Positions 1 through 7,757 are shown, counted from the first letter of the stretch. The stretch is 64,000 nt of DNA from Pengzhenrongella sicca (GCF_017569225.1 NZ_CP071868.1:2356001-2420000), one strand, 5' to 3'. Notes: generated by a model from the letters alone, not told the origin. Numbers and translations are program-made.

Positions 1-414
1 TCAGGGGGTCGGGCGGACCTTCCTCGGGTGCAGGAGGCGCTCGGCGTCGCGCGCCGCGACGCGCTCGTCCTCCGCGGTGACGTCGGCGTGAGTCGCCCGC
101 TCACGGACGAGCCAGGCGGGCTTCTGCTGGCCGATCTCGACGATCTCGGCAGTCGTCAGCGCCTGCGTCACGCCGCCGCGCGAGAGCCCGGCGATCGAGA
201 CGCCGAGGCGGCTCGCGACGACCTCGCGGGGGTGCGGCCCGTTCTCGCGCAGCTCGACGAGCCACTCGGGCGGGGTGTTGATGAGCGCCGCGAGGTCGGA
301 CCGGCTGATCGCCTCGGCGTCGCGGAACGACTCGGGTGCGGCGGGCAGGTGGATGCCCAACTTCTTCGCGGCCGTCACCGGCTTCATGGTCTGGTGCGTT
401 CTGGCCGAGGTCAT
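1..414 (-). CDS. DUF5997 family protein
   Basis: A 137-residue soluble protein of a small actinobacterial family (DUF5997) without an assigned biochemical role. It has no signal peptide or membrane segment and is helical and charged, with a central helix-turn-helix-like stretch (PREVVASRLGVSIAGLSRGG, about residues 62-81). The ATG at 412-414 sits exactly six bases after a TACGAT -10 box, so the message is probably leaderless. It is divergent from a LysR-type gene only 39 bases away. This pairing is common in actinobacteria and suggests a shared regulatory role, which is inference. The stop codon lies at the window edge, so the gene is complete. Confidence 0.85.
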   Translation of the reverse strand: MTSARTHQTMKPVTAAKKLGIHLPAAPESFRDAEAISRSDLAALINTPPEWLVELRENGPHPREVVASRLGVSIAGLSRGGVTQALTTAEIVEIGQQKPAWLVRERATHADVTAEDERVAARDAERLLHPRKVRPTP

Positions 415-420
415 CCGGTC

Positions 421-426
421 ATCGTA
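421..426 (-). promoter_or_regulatory. -10 box, leaderless DUF5997 gene
   Basis: TACGAT on the minus strand, followed by six bases and the ATG. This spacing puts the transcription start on the A of the start codon. Confidence 0.6.
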
Positions 427-441
427 TCCGCCGGACTCGCT

Positions 442-447
442 TAGCCT
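442..447 (+). promoter_or_regulatory. -10 box upstream of LysR gene
   Basis: TAGCCT followed by six bases and an in-frame ATG at 454. It fixes a transcription start near 454, back to back with the DUF5997 promoter. Confidence 0.6.
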
Positions 448-453
448 TGAACC

Positions 454-1533
454 ATGCCCGCGCGACAGTGCGTCGGCGCGAGCGAGGAGTTCCGAGTGGA
501 TGTCGATCTGGTCCGGCTGCGCTATTTCGCGACGGTGGCCGACCACCTGCACTTCGGCCGCGCGGCCGCGGCTCTCCACATCTCGCGGCCGGCGCTGAGC
601 CGGACCGTGACCGAGCTCGAGGCCGAGCTCGGGGTGGAGCTGTTCGTGCGGCCGTCCGAACACACCGAGCTGACGGCCGACGGCGAGGCGCTGCTCGCGC
701 GCGCCCGCACGCTGCTGGCCGAGGACGCCGCGCGGGACGACCCCGACCTGTCCCCCGCCGACGGCTCCGCGCCCGCCTTCACGGTCGCGATCATGCCGGG
801 CGTGACCATCTCCAAGTGGACCAAGCTGTGGGCCGAGCGGATGCCGGACCGCCCGTTGCGGGTGCTCCGCACGGACGCCGACACGCAGACCACCGTGCTG
901 CGGGACGGTCTCGCCGACGTGAGCTTCGTGCGCCTCCCGATCGACAAGACCGGCCTGAGCACGATCCCGCTGTACGCCGAGATGCCCGTGGTCGTGGTCC
1001 CGAAGGATCACGAGATCGCCTCGCTCGAGTCGATCTCGGTCCTGGACCTGGTCGACGAGCACCTCCTGCAGGACCCGGACGACGTGCCGCAGTGGCGCGA
1101 CGCCGCGCGCCGGGGCCGCACGGCCCCGCGACGCCCCCTGCCCGAAATGGCGTCGACCGCGGACGCGATCGCGCTGGTCGCGGCGGGCCTGGGCATCGTC
1201 ATCGTGCCCCAGTCCGTCGCGAGGATGAACCACCGCAAGGACGTGACCTACCGCCCCGTCCGGGGCGTCGACGAGTACCCCGTCGCGATGGCATGGTCGG
1301 CCGACGACACGTCCGCCGAGGTCGAGGTGTTCATCGGGATCGTGCGCGGGCGATCCGCGCACAGCTCGCGCTCCGCCAACCCGGCGCAGCAGCCCGCCGC
1401 GGCCGCGCGCCGGGGCGACCAGCCGCGTCAGGGCGAACAGCCGCGCCGGGGCGACCAGGCCGCGGCGCCGTCGTCGGCCCGGCGAAAGTCGAAGGTCCAG
1501 CCGAAGGCGCGCCGACCGCGCGGCACCCGCTAG
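454..1533 (+). CDS. LysR-family transcriptional regulator
   Basis: LysR-type regulator with an N-terminal winged helix-turn-helix (LRYFATVADHLHFGRAAAAL and the following recognition helix) and a substrate-binding domain to about residue 295. The last 60 residues are a basic, Q/R/A-rich tail with three hexapeptide repeats of the RRGDQP type, unusual for the family. Two starts are possible. ATG 454 is placed exactly at the leaderless position of a TAGCCT box. GTG 496 follows a GAGGAG ribosome site by six bases and matches the usual length ahead of the DNA-binding domain. I give the longer form, but GTG 496 is about equally likely. The gene is divergent from the DUF5997 gene, a conserved actinobacterial arrangement. 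The effector is unknown. Confidence 0.85.
   Translation: MPARQCVGASEEFRVDVDLVRLRYFATVADHLHFGRAAAALHISRPALSRTVTELEAELGVELFVRPSEHTELTADGEALLARARTLLAEDAARDDPDLSPADGSAPAFTVAIMPGVTISKWTKLWAERMPDRPLRVLRTDADTQTTVLRDGLADVSFVRLPIDKTGLSTIPLYAEMPVVVVPKDHEIASLESISVLDLVDEHLLQDPDDVPQWRDAARRGRTAPRRPLPEMASTADAIALVAAGLGIVIVPQSVARMNHRKDVTYRPVRGVDEYPVAMAWSADDTSAEVEVFIGIVRGRSAHSSRSANPAQQPAAAARRGDQPRQGEQPRRGDQAAAPSSARRKSKVQPKARRPRGTR
1408..1461 (+). repeat. 3 x 18-bp tandem repeat in LysR C-terminus
   Basis: Three in-frame 18-bp units encode RRGDQP, RQGEQP and RRGDQA in the disordered basic tail of the LysR protein. Confidence 0.7.
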
Positions 1534-1614
1534 CCGACCGGCAACGGCAAACCCGTCGCAAGGCGGGGACGCACAGCCACGGGACCCTCCGGGTCAGCCG
1601 GGCTCCCGAGGGAA
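1534..1614 (+). promoter_or_regulatory. Cyclic di-GMP-I (GEMM-I) riboswitch
   Basis: The 91-base gap between the LysR stop and an EAL gene carries the GEMM-I core. GGCAAACC (1546-1553) is followed by a CCCGTC/GGCGGG hairpin closed by a GCAA (GNRA) tetraloop, then GGGACGCACAGCC (about 1565-1577). A second GC-rich arm (GGGACC...GGGTC) ends in AGCCGGGCTCCCGA (1596-1609). Aligned with the Vibrio Vc2 aptamer, the base equivalent to G20, which favours c-di-GMP over cGAMP, is G (1546), and A47 is kept. The ribosome-binding purines GAGGGAAGGA (1609-1618) begin at the aptamer's 3' edge. CCCTC at 1585-1589 could pair with GAGGG, so translational control is plausible. Confidence 0.9.
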
Positions 1615-1624
1615 GGATCACCCG

Positions 1625-2521
1625 GTGCGCAGGCGGACCGATGGAACGTTGCCGACACAGGGCCGGCAGCCGGCCGGCCAGGCCGCCGACGCGGTGTTCG
1701 AGCGTGAGCTCGCCGCGGCCGTCTCGCGCGGGGAGCTCGTGGTGCACTACCAACCGGTGCTGTCGCTGCCGTCTCGCCGGTGCACCGCCGTCGAGGCGCT
1801 GGTGCGCTGGGTGCACCCGCGCCACGGACTGCTCCTGCCGGACGCGTTCATCCCGGTCGCCGAGCGGACCGGCGCGATCGCCGCGATCGGCTCGTTCGTT
1901 TTGCGCCGCTCGTGCGCCGACGCGGCGACCTGGCGGGACACCCACCCGGGCTCGCCGCTCGCGCTGCACGTCAACATCTCGGCGCTCCAGCTCCACGACG
2001 ACCGTCTCGGCGCCGACGTGAGCGCCTGCCTCGCGGAGTTCGACGTCCCGCCCAACCAGCTGGTGCTCGAGGTCACCCAGGCCACGGCCGCCTCGTCGCC
2101 CGCCACGATCGGCCGGCTCGGCGAGCTCGCGGCGCTCGGCGTCGTCATCGCGATCGACGACGTCGGGACGGACAGCTCGGCGCTGACCACGCTCGCCAGC
2201 GTGCCCGTCCAGATCGTCAAGATCGACCGGTCGATCGTCGCGGGCAGCACCGAGAACTGCCTGGACCGGGCCGTGACCGCGGAGGTGGTCACCAGGGCCG
2301 CAGCCATGGGCCTGCGCACGATCGCGGCGGGCGTCGAACGCGCCGACCAGCAGGAGTACCTCGAGTCGATCGGCGCCGGCGCCGCGCAGGGCTACCTGTA
2401 CCAGCGGCCCGCGCCCGCCGACGAGTTCGGGGCCTGGCTCGACCAGCACCTCAGCGGCCTCCCGACGCTCGTCCCGGACGAGGCGGTCATTCTCGCGTTC
2501 GCGCCCCGGACGGGCCGCTGA
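1625..2521 (+). CDS. EAL-domain protein, degenerate active site
   Basis: A 298-residue stand-alone EAL protein, the family that hydrolyses or binds cyclic di-GMP. The EALVRW motif (E57), Asn117 (HVNIS), Glu149, Asp178-Asp179 (IDDVG), Lys199 and Gln255 are present. The EGVE motif reads AAGVE, so the general-base glutamate is Ala235. The position was checked by the family spacing of 36 residues after the Lys and 20 before the Gln. Loop 6 (DDFG) is also altered to DDVG and ELTES to EVTQ. It is therefore more likely a c-di-GMP-binding effector than a phosphodiesterase. The GTG start follows GGGAAGGA by about six bases and lies right behind a c-di-GMP riboswitch. The 3' end overlaps feoC convergently by 35 bases. 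Confidence 0.88.
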   Translation: MRRRTDGTLPTQGRQPAGQAADAVFERELAAAVSRGELVVHYQPVLSLPSRRCTAVEALVRWVHPRHGLLLPDAFIPVAERTGAIAAIGSFVLRRSCADAATWRDTHPGSPLALHVNISALQLHDDRLGADVSACLAEFDVPPNQLVLEVTQATAASSPATIGRLGELAALGVVIAIDDVGTDSSALTTLASVPVQIVKIDRSIVAGSTENCLDRAVTAEVVTRAAAMGLRTIAAGVERADQQEYLESIGAGAAQGYLYQRPAPADEFGAWLDQHLSGLPTLVPDEAVILAFAPRTGR

Positions 2522-2735
2522 CCGCGAGGGGGCAGCCCACGCAGCCGGGGGCCGCCGCGCCCGTCGGGCAGCCGGACGCGCAGTCCCGGCCGGCGATCAC
2601 GACCAGGCCCAGCCGCCCGGCGTGGTCCAGCACGGCGTGCACGAGCGACCGCGGCAGCCCAAGCCGCGCCGCGACCTGATCGGGCGTCCCGCCGCGCCGC
2701 GCGGCGTCGTCGAGCACCGCCGCCCAGGCACTCAC
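2487..2735 (-). CDS. feoC: FeoC-like small Cys-rich protein
   Basis: An 82-residue protein with a short winged-helix region (TPDQVAARLGLPRSLVHAVL) and a C-terminal four-cysteine motif (C-x3-C-x8-C-x2-C), as in FeoC proteins that carry an Fe-S cluster or regulate FeoB. Its GTG overlaps the feoB stop in a GTGA, so the two are translationally coupled. The last 35 bases run into the convergent EAL gene. It is third gene of feoABC and is expected under the same iron control. The family assignment rests on context plus the cysteines; sequence identity to enterobacterial FeoC is low. Confidence 0.75.
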   Translation of the reverse strand: MSAWAAVLDDAARRGGTPDQVAARLGLPRSLVHAVLDHAGRLGLVVIAGRDCASGCPTGAAAPGCVGCPLAVSGPSGARTRE

Positions 2736-4810
2736 AGCCGCGACCCGACCTGGAACACCGCGACCGCGAGCAGCCACGCCGTCACGAGCTGAACGCTCAG
2801 CGCCCAGAGCGTCGGACGCCACCCGAACAGCCGCTTCTGCTCGGCGAGCGCGGCGACGCACGGGGTGTAGGCGAGCACGAAGGTCATGAACGCCAGCGCC
2901 GCGGCCCCGCCGTGACCGCCCGACGACTCGTCGAAGGACGCGCGCAGCCGATCGCCCAGGTCGCCCGCCTGGGCCGGGTCACCGGGCTCGGGCACCGCGT
3001 AGGACTGCGCGAACGAGCCGACCACGACCTCCTTGGCGACGAAGCCCGTGATGAGCGCCGCGGCGGCGTGGTCGTTGCCGAACCCGGCGGGGGCGAGGAC
3101 GGGAGCCAGGCCCGCCGCCGTCCGGCCGTAGAGGCTCTCGCCGACGGGCACGTCGCCCGGGGAGTACCCGCCCGTCGCGGGGACCGCCATCAGCACCCAC
3201 ACGACGAGCAGCGTCGCGACGATGATCTTCCCGGCCCGGCCCACGAACGCGCCGACCCGCAGCACGACCGACGCCGCCAGCGTGCGCAGACCCGGGCGCT
3301 GGTACGGCGGCAGCACGAGGATCAGCGGCTCGGTGCGCACGTCCCGGAAGGCGGTGCGCCGCAGGAGCAGCCCACCGCCCAGCACGAGGGCCACGCTCAC
3401 CAGGTACATCGCAAAGATGACCGTCCCGGCGTGCGTGGGGAAGAAGGCGCCCGCGAGGAGGATGTAGACGGTCAGCCTGGCCGCGCAGGACGTCAGCGGG
3501 ATCAGCAGCCCGGTCAGCAGGCGCTGCCGGGAGCTCGGCAGGGTTCGCGTCGCCGCCAGCGCCGGCAGGTTGCAGCCGAAGCCGATGATCAGCGGGAGCA
3601 GCGCGCGGCCGTCGAGGCCGAGCGAGCGCATCACCCGGTCGGCGACGAATGCCGCCCGGGCGAGGTACCCCGAGTCCTCGAGCACCCCGAGCGCCGCGAA
3701 CATGACCGCCATGACCGGCACGAACGTCGCCACGGTGCCGACGCCGGCGAGCAAGCCGTCGACGACGAGCCCGCGCACCCAGGTGTCGTCGAGCCCGGCG
3801 ACGCTCAGGACCGCGGTCAGGCCCGCCGCGACGGGGCCGCTGACGACGGCGTCGATCGCCCCCTGCAACGGGGCGGCGGCCTTGGTCGTCAGCTCGAAGA
3901 TCAGCCAGACCACCGCGAGGAACACGGGGATGCCGGCCCACGGGTTGAGCAGCACCGCGTCGACGCGGTCGGAGAAGGTGCGCCGCGGCGACGACCCGAC
4001 CGCGGCATCGCCGGGCGCCGGCCCGAGCAGCGCGGCGAGGTCGCCCAGCACGGCCTCGACCCAGCTGAAGAGCGCCTCGGCGTGCGCGAGCTCCTGCGCA
4101 AGGTCGAGCCCGGCGTCGGCGCGCGGCGCGAGCGCCAGCCCGGCGACGGCCGGGGCGCGGGACGCGACGTCGTCGACGGCGCGGGCGAGCGCGGTCAACC
4201 CCTCGTGGGTCCGGCTCCGGGCGTCCACGGGCACGACGGGCACGCCCAGGGTCGCGGTGAGCGCGGCCGCCAGGACGGCCGGCGGCACGGCCGACGTCGG
4301 CGAGTCCGCCGCGGCGGCGGCGAGGTCCAGCATGGTCAGCGCAACGACGACCGGGGCTCCCGTCTCGGCGACCTGGGCGAGCAGGTACAGCGACCGCGTC
4401 AGCGCGGTGGCGTCCAGCACGACGACGGCGACGCCGCGGCGGTCGGGGGAACCGGCCGTGGCGGCCGCGCCGGCCGCAGCATCGCCGAGCTCGCGTACCG
4501 CGTCGGCAGTCACCTGCTCGTCGACCGAGCGGGCCACCAGGCTGTACGTGCCCGGCAGGTCCACGATCGCCCGTTCCACCGCCGGCGTGGGGTGCTTCGG
4601 ATCGGTGGTGCGCCACGTGCCGGCGAAGAGCTCCACGGTCGTGCCCGGGGCGTTCATCGTCCGTTGCCGGGCTCCGGTCAGCGCATTGAACAGCGTCGAC
4701 TTGCCGACGTTCGGGGCTCCGACGAGCAGCACGCGCAGCGGAGCGGCTCCCGGCAGGGTCGAGATGGCCCCGCGGGCGTCCGGCGTCGCCGGCGTGCCGT
4801 GACAGCTCAT
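2732..4810 (-). CDS. feoB: Ferrous iron transporter FeoB
   Basis: A 692-residue FeoB, the GTP-gated Fe(II) importer of the cytoplasmic membrane. The N-terminal G domain shows G1 (GAPNVGKST, residues 31-39) and G3 (DLPGTYSL). The G4 position reads TMLD where most FeoB have NxxD, so guanine specificity may be relaxed. The C-terminal half has the two gate regions, including the conserved Cys motif GFGCNLPALAATRTL, and about ten membrane helices. Its ATG overlaps the feoA stop (ATGA) and its stop overlaps feoC (GTGA). The three-gene operon is preceded by a DtxR-like box. Confidence 0.95.
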   Translation of the reverse strand: MSCHGTPATPDARGAISTLPGAAPLRVLLVGAPNVGKSTLFNALTGARQRTMNAPGTTVELFAGTWRTTDPKHPTPAVERAIVDLPGTYSLVARSVDEQVTADAVRELGDAAAGAAATAGSPDRRGVAVVVLDATALTRSLYLLAQVAETGAPVVVALTMLDLAAAAADSPTSAVPPAVLAAALTATLGVPVVPVDARSRTHEGLTALARAVDDVASRAPAVAGLALAPRADAGLDLAQELAHAEALFSWVEAVLGDLAALLGPAPGDAAVGSSPRRTFSDRVDAVLLNPWAGIPVFLAVVWLIFELTTKAAAPLQGAIDAVVSGPVAAGLTAVLSVAGLDDTWVRGLVVDGLLAGVGTVATFVPVMAVMFAALGVLEDSGYLARAAFVADRVMRSLGLDGRALLPLIIGFGCNLPALAATRTLPSSRQRLLTGLLIPLTSCAARLTVYILLAGAFFPTHAGTVIFAMYLVSVALVLGGGLLLRRTAFRDVRTEPLILVLPPYQRPGLRTLAASVVLRVGAFVGRAGKIIVATLLVVWVLMAVPATGGYSPGDVPVGESLYGRTAAGLAPVLAPAGFGNDHAAAALITGFVAKEVVVGSFAQSYAVPEPGDPAQAGDLGDRLRASFDESSGGHGGAAALAFMTFVLAYTPCVAALAEQKRLFGWRPTLWALSVQLVTAWLLAVAVFQVGSRL

Positions 4811-5076
4811 GCCACCGCCTCGACGGGCCGGATCGGCTCCGTGGGATGAACGGGATGGACGGGCTCGACGTCGATGAGGAGCGCGGACCCGCCGTCGAGC
4901 GCGAACCGCGACCCGGCGACGGAGATTACGCGACCGCCGAACGCCGCTCGCTGGGTCACCCGCGCCCGGGTGCCCACCCGGATGCCCATCTCGTGCAGGC
5001 GGAAGGCGGCCGCGACGGGAAGCCGCACCCCGGTCACGACGAGCTCGGCGCCAAGCGGGCCATCACAGAGAGTCAC
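4807..5076 (-). CDS. feoA: Ferrous iron transport protein FeoA
   Basis: An 89-residue SH3-like FeoA domain (LHEMGIRVGTRARV core, with the loop ending RFALDGGSALLIDV). FeoA is the small cytoplasmic partner of FeoB. The GTG at 5074-5076 has only GAGGGG directly against it as a ribosome site. A -10-like TA-rich stretch lies just upstream, so a very short or absent leader is possible. The C-terminus has a proline/valine-rich repeat-like tail (PVHPVHPTEPIRPVE). First gene of feoABC, coupled to feoB by ATGA. Confidence 0.92.
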   Translation of the reverse strand: MTLCDGPLGAELVVTGVRLPVAAAFRLHEMGIRVGTRARVTQRAAFGGRVISVAGSRFALDGGSALLIDVEPVHPVHPTEPIRPVEAVA

Positions 5077-5091
5077 CCCTCGACCCTATGG

Positions 5092-5110
5092 ATAGGTAAG
5101 CCTCTCCTAT
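5092..5110. promoter_or_regulatory. DtxR/IdeR-like iron box
   Basis: The 19-bp imperfect palindrome ATAGGTAAGCCTCTCCTAT agrees with the DtxR/IdeR consensus TWAGGTWAGSCTWACCTWA at about 15 of 19 positions. It is centred 25 bases ahead of the feoA start. It overlaps the stop codon of the neighbouring CoA-transferase gene, so the operator is embedded in a 3' coding end. Iron-loaded DtxR/IdeR would be expected to repress feoABC. Confidence 0.75.
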
Positions 5111-6510
5111 GGGACCTTCTGCCCGCCACGGCCTGCGGGCGGCGTCGGGCCGCGGTCGCGCCACCGGGCCTCGGCGGGCGCCAGGTGGACCGGTCCGGCA
5201 GGCCACGTCGGAGAGCCCGGCGGCCGCACCAGCGTCAGCACGCCCGCCGCCGACGGCAGGCGCACCAGGTACGGCGCGGCGTCGACCGGCTCCACCGGCG
5301 CGCTCGGCGGGCCGGCCGGCCGCGGCGCGGCGGTCAGCCAGGACGCGAGGCCGGCCAACGACAGCTCTCCGTGCCAGGTGCCGCCCTCGCGCCGGCGCCG
5401 GGTGAGGGCCCGCAGGACCAGCGCCGCGATCAGGTGCCCCGCGCCATGGTCGAGCGCCTGCGCCGGGAGCACGCCGGGGGCTCCTGCGGCGTCGCGCGCG
5501 CCGTCCGCGATGCCCGTCGCTGCCTGGACCACCGAGTCGAAGCCGCGGCGACCGCTCCACGGCCCGCTCGTGCCCCAGGCCGACAGGGTCACCACGACGA
5601 GGTCCGGCCAGCGCTGCGCGAGCCGGTCGGGGTGCAGCCCGAGGGCCGCCAACGCGCCCGGCCGGTAGCCCTGCACGAGCACGTCCGCGTGGTCCAGCAG
5701 CTCGTCGAAGCGGTCGCGGTCCGCCCCGGCCGCGAGGTCGAGTTCGACGTGGCGCTTCCCCGGGCCGGTCTCGAGGAGGGTCGCCGGGTCCTCGGGACTG
5801 CGCGGGTTGTCGACCCGCAGCACGTCGGCGCCGTAGGACGCGAGAGTGCGGGTGCCGATCGGGCCCGCGAGCACGCGGGTCAGGTCGAGCACGCGCAGCC
5901 CGCGGATCGACGGCACCGGCCGCGTGGGCGCCCGCGGGCCGGCGGCGACGCGCTCGAGCTGCACGAGCGGCAGGGCCTCGAGCGCCTGCCCCTGAGGGTG
6001 CTGCCGCCACTCCTGCGCGGTCCGAACCACCGCGGCGACGCCGCCCGCGGCCACGACGCGGTCCTCCACCTCCGGCCCGGTCAGGCGGGCGGCCGCCGCG
6101 AGTGGATCCGGGCCCAGTGCCCGCGCGATCGCCGCACGGTGCTGCGGGTAGTTCGCGTGCAGGCGGACCGAGCCGTCCGCCGTCGGGATGAACCGCGACA
6201 GCGGCGCGAATCCGGGGCCGCTCGCGACGGCGTCGACCTCGAGGAAGCGCTCGCTGCGGAACGCGATCCCGACGTGCCGGGCGTCGAGCTCGACGTGGCC
6301 GACGGCGTGCTGCTGTGCGTCGGCGCCGCGGGCACCGCCCGCGTGCTCCTGCGCGGCGAGCTCCGCCGCGGCAAGGACCTGCGCGCCGACCGCGCCCAGG
6401 GCGAGGCTCTCCACCGCGAATGGGGAGGCGAGGCCGACGTCGCCCCGTACCGTCAGCCCGGCGAGCAGGGCGGGGTCGCCGCCGAGCGCCTGCCAGGCCG
6501 TCGCGAGCAC
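5107..6510 (-). CDS. CaiB/BaiF family (class III) CoA-transferase
   Basis: About 467 residues with the class III CoA-transferase fold in two halves. The N-terminal segment resembles actinobacterial paralogues (LASPFAVESLALGAVGAQVL). The main CaiB domain starts near SIRGLRVLDLTRVLAGPIGT and carries ASYGADVLRVDNP, then TSGPWSGRRGFDSVVQAATG. These enzymes move CoA between carboxylic acids; the substrate cannot be read from sequence. I chose GTG 6508-6510 because GGGAGG lies four bases before it, and a GTG 39 bases upstream (6547-6549) is the alternative. The stop codon falls inside the DtxR-like box of feoA. The gene runs parallel to feoABC and is not obviously related to iron. Confidence 0.85.
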   Translation of the reverse strand: MLATAWQALGGDPALLAGLTVRGDVGLASPFAVESLALGAVGAQVLAAAELAAQEHAGGARGADAQQHAVGHVELDARHVGIAFRSERFLEVDAVASGPGFAPLSRFIPTADGSVRLHANYPQHRAAIARALGPDPLAAAARLTGPEVEDRVVAAGGVAAVVRTAQEWRQHPQGQALEALPLVQLERVAAGPRAPTRPVPSIRGLRVLDLTRVLAGPIGTRTLASYGADVLRVDNPRSPEDPATLLETGPGKRHVELDLAAGADRDRFDELLDHADVLVQGYRPGALAALGLHPDRLAQRWPDLVVVTLSAWGTSGPWSGRRGFDSVVQAATGIADGARDAAGAPGVLPAQALDHGAGHLIAALVLRALTRRRREGGTWHGELSLAGLASWLTAAPRPAGPPSAPVEPVDAAPYLVRLPSAAGVLTLVRPPGSPTWPAGPVHLAPAEARWRDRGPTPPAGRGGQKVP

Positions 6511-6592
6511 GTCGCCTCCCGTCGCTCCGGCACCAGCATGGCGTGGCACGCGCGATTCCGCGAGAGTCCCACGGTCGCAGGGCTGACCTGGA

Positions 6593-6598
6593 TAGCCT
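6593..6598 (+). promoter_or_regulatory. -10 box, leaderless small gene
   Basis: TAGCCT, six bases, then ATG at 6605. It supports the small open frame that follows as a real leaderless gene. Confidence 0.5.
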
Positions 6599-6604
6599 CG
6601 GCGG

Positions 6605-6766
6605 ATGGCGCGCACGCTCAGTTCGGGAACCGTCGAGAACCAGGGGCGCCGCTGCGACCGCTTCGAGCACGCTCGCGCGACGATCGAGCTCGACGGACAG
6701 CTGTCGACGAGCGAGCTCGCTGACCTTCTCGAGCGGACGATCTCGGGAGTAGATCCCGCACGGTGA
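6605..6766 (+). CDS. Small hypothetical protein (53 aa)
   Basis: A 53-residue frame lying in the otherwise empty 328-bp gap between the CoA-transferase and the nucleoside hydrolase. Its ATG is at the exact leaderless distance from a TAGCCT box. The second half (ATIELDGQLSTSELADLLER) reads like a folded helix-strand segment rather than random translation. I do not recognise a family. The rest of the gap (6767-6837) holds a pyrimidine-rich stretch and the ribosome site of the next gene. Confidence 0.45.
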   Translation: MARTLSSGTVENQGRRCDRFEHARATIELDGQLSTSELADLLERTISGVDPAR

Positions 6767-6837
6767 CGTGACCGATTCTTCTCTCTCTCACCCACCCACA
6801 GGCGCCGACGACGCGCCGCAGCAGAAGGTTGCCCACC

Positions 6838-7698
6838 GTGCCCCCAGCCCATCGCCTGATCATCTGCACCGACGCGAAGAACGAGGCCGATGACCAGTTC
6901 GCGATCGTCCACGCGCTGCTGACCAGCACGCTCGACGTGCGCGGCATCGTCCCCTCGCACTTCGGGCGCCCCGGCTCGATGGTCGCCTCGCGCGAGGAGG
7001 TGCACCTCCTGCTCGAACTGCTGGGCACCGCCGTGGTGGTGGCGGACGGCTCGCCGCACGCGTTACCGGCTGCCGAGACGCCGGTGCCGTCTGCGGGGGC
7101 CCGCCTCATCGTCGCGCAGGCGCGCGCGGAGTCGAGCCGCCTCTACGTCGCCGTCCTCGGGCCGCTCACGGACGTCGCCTCCGCGATCCTGGCCGAGCCG
7201 TCGCTGCGCGAGCGCGACGTCGTCGTGGTGTGGGTCGGCGGGCCGCCGTACGAGGGCGTCCCGGCGTACGCCCCAGAGTTCAACCTCATCAACGACGTCG
7301 CGGCGGCCAACGTGGTGCTCCAGTCGGGCCTCGAGGTGTGGCAGATCCCGATGCCGGTGTACACGATGGTCGGCGTCGGGCACGCCGAGCTCGAGGAGCG
7401 GCTGCGCGGGACCGGACCGGTCGGGGACTACCTCGTGGACCAGCTCGTCGCCTTCAACGCGACGGTGGACTACGGACCGATGGACTTCCGTTCGCTGGGC
7501 GACAGCCCGGCCATCGGCGCCGTGATGAACCCGGCGGCCGGCCGGTGGAGCATCCGCGCGGCCCCGCGCTTCACGGCCACCGGCGAGCTCGCCGCGGGCG
7601 ACCCGGGCCGGACCGTGCGCGTGTGCGAGTCGTTCGACACGCGATGGCTCCTCGAGGACATGTTCGCCAAGCTGCGGTCGGCTGAACCCCGGTCATGA
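6838..7698 (+). CDS. Nucleoside hydrolase-like protein
   Basis: About 286 residues of the inosine/uridine-preferring nucleoside hydrolase fold, cytoplasmic. The N-terminal calcium-site motif reads DAKNEADDQ, compared with DTDPGxDD in classical members. The later EFNLINDVAAANVVL matches the E-x-N-x3-D motif that binds ribose. Such enzymes cleave the N-glycosidic bond of nucleosides, and substrates of divergent members are often unknown. GTG 6838 follows AGAAGG by nine bases; a TTG nine bases upstream is an alternative start. It stands just ahead of an ABC sugar-import operon, separated by 143 bases that hold an operator candidate. It may belong to the same pathway but is not clearly in the same transcript. 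Confidence 0.8.
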   Translation: MPPAHRLIICTDAKNEADDQFAIVHALLTSTLDVRGIVPSHFGRPGSMVASREEVHLLLELLGTAVVVADGSPHALPAAETPVPSAGARLIVAQARAESSRLYVAVLGPLTDVASAILAEPSLRERDVVVVWVGGPPYEGVPAYAPEFNLINDVAAANVVLQSGLEVWQIPMPVYTMVGVGHAELEERLRGTGPVGDYLVDQLVAFNATVDYGPMDFRSLGDSPAIGAVMNPAAGRWSIRAAPRFTATGELAAGDPGRTVRVCESFDTRWLLEDMFAKLRSAEPRS

Positions 7699-7757
7699 CG
7701 TCGCGCGCCGGCGCCCTGACCGGCGCGCAGGCACGGCGACGCCGCCCTATTGGTGAA

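Noticed and set aside
2912-4849. Long plus-strand open frame opposite feoB
   Set aside because: Composition is Arg/Gly/Asp-rich with no motif, as expected for the antisense shadow of a GC-rich gene; feoB on the other strand has all family motifs.
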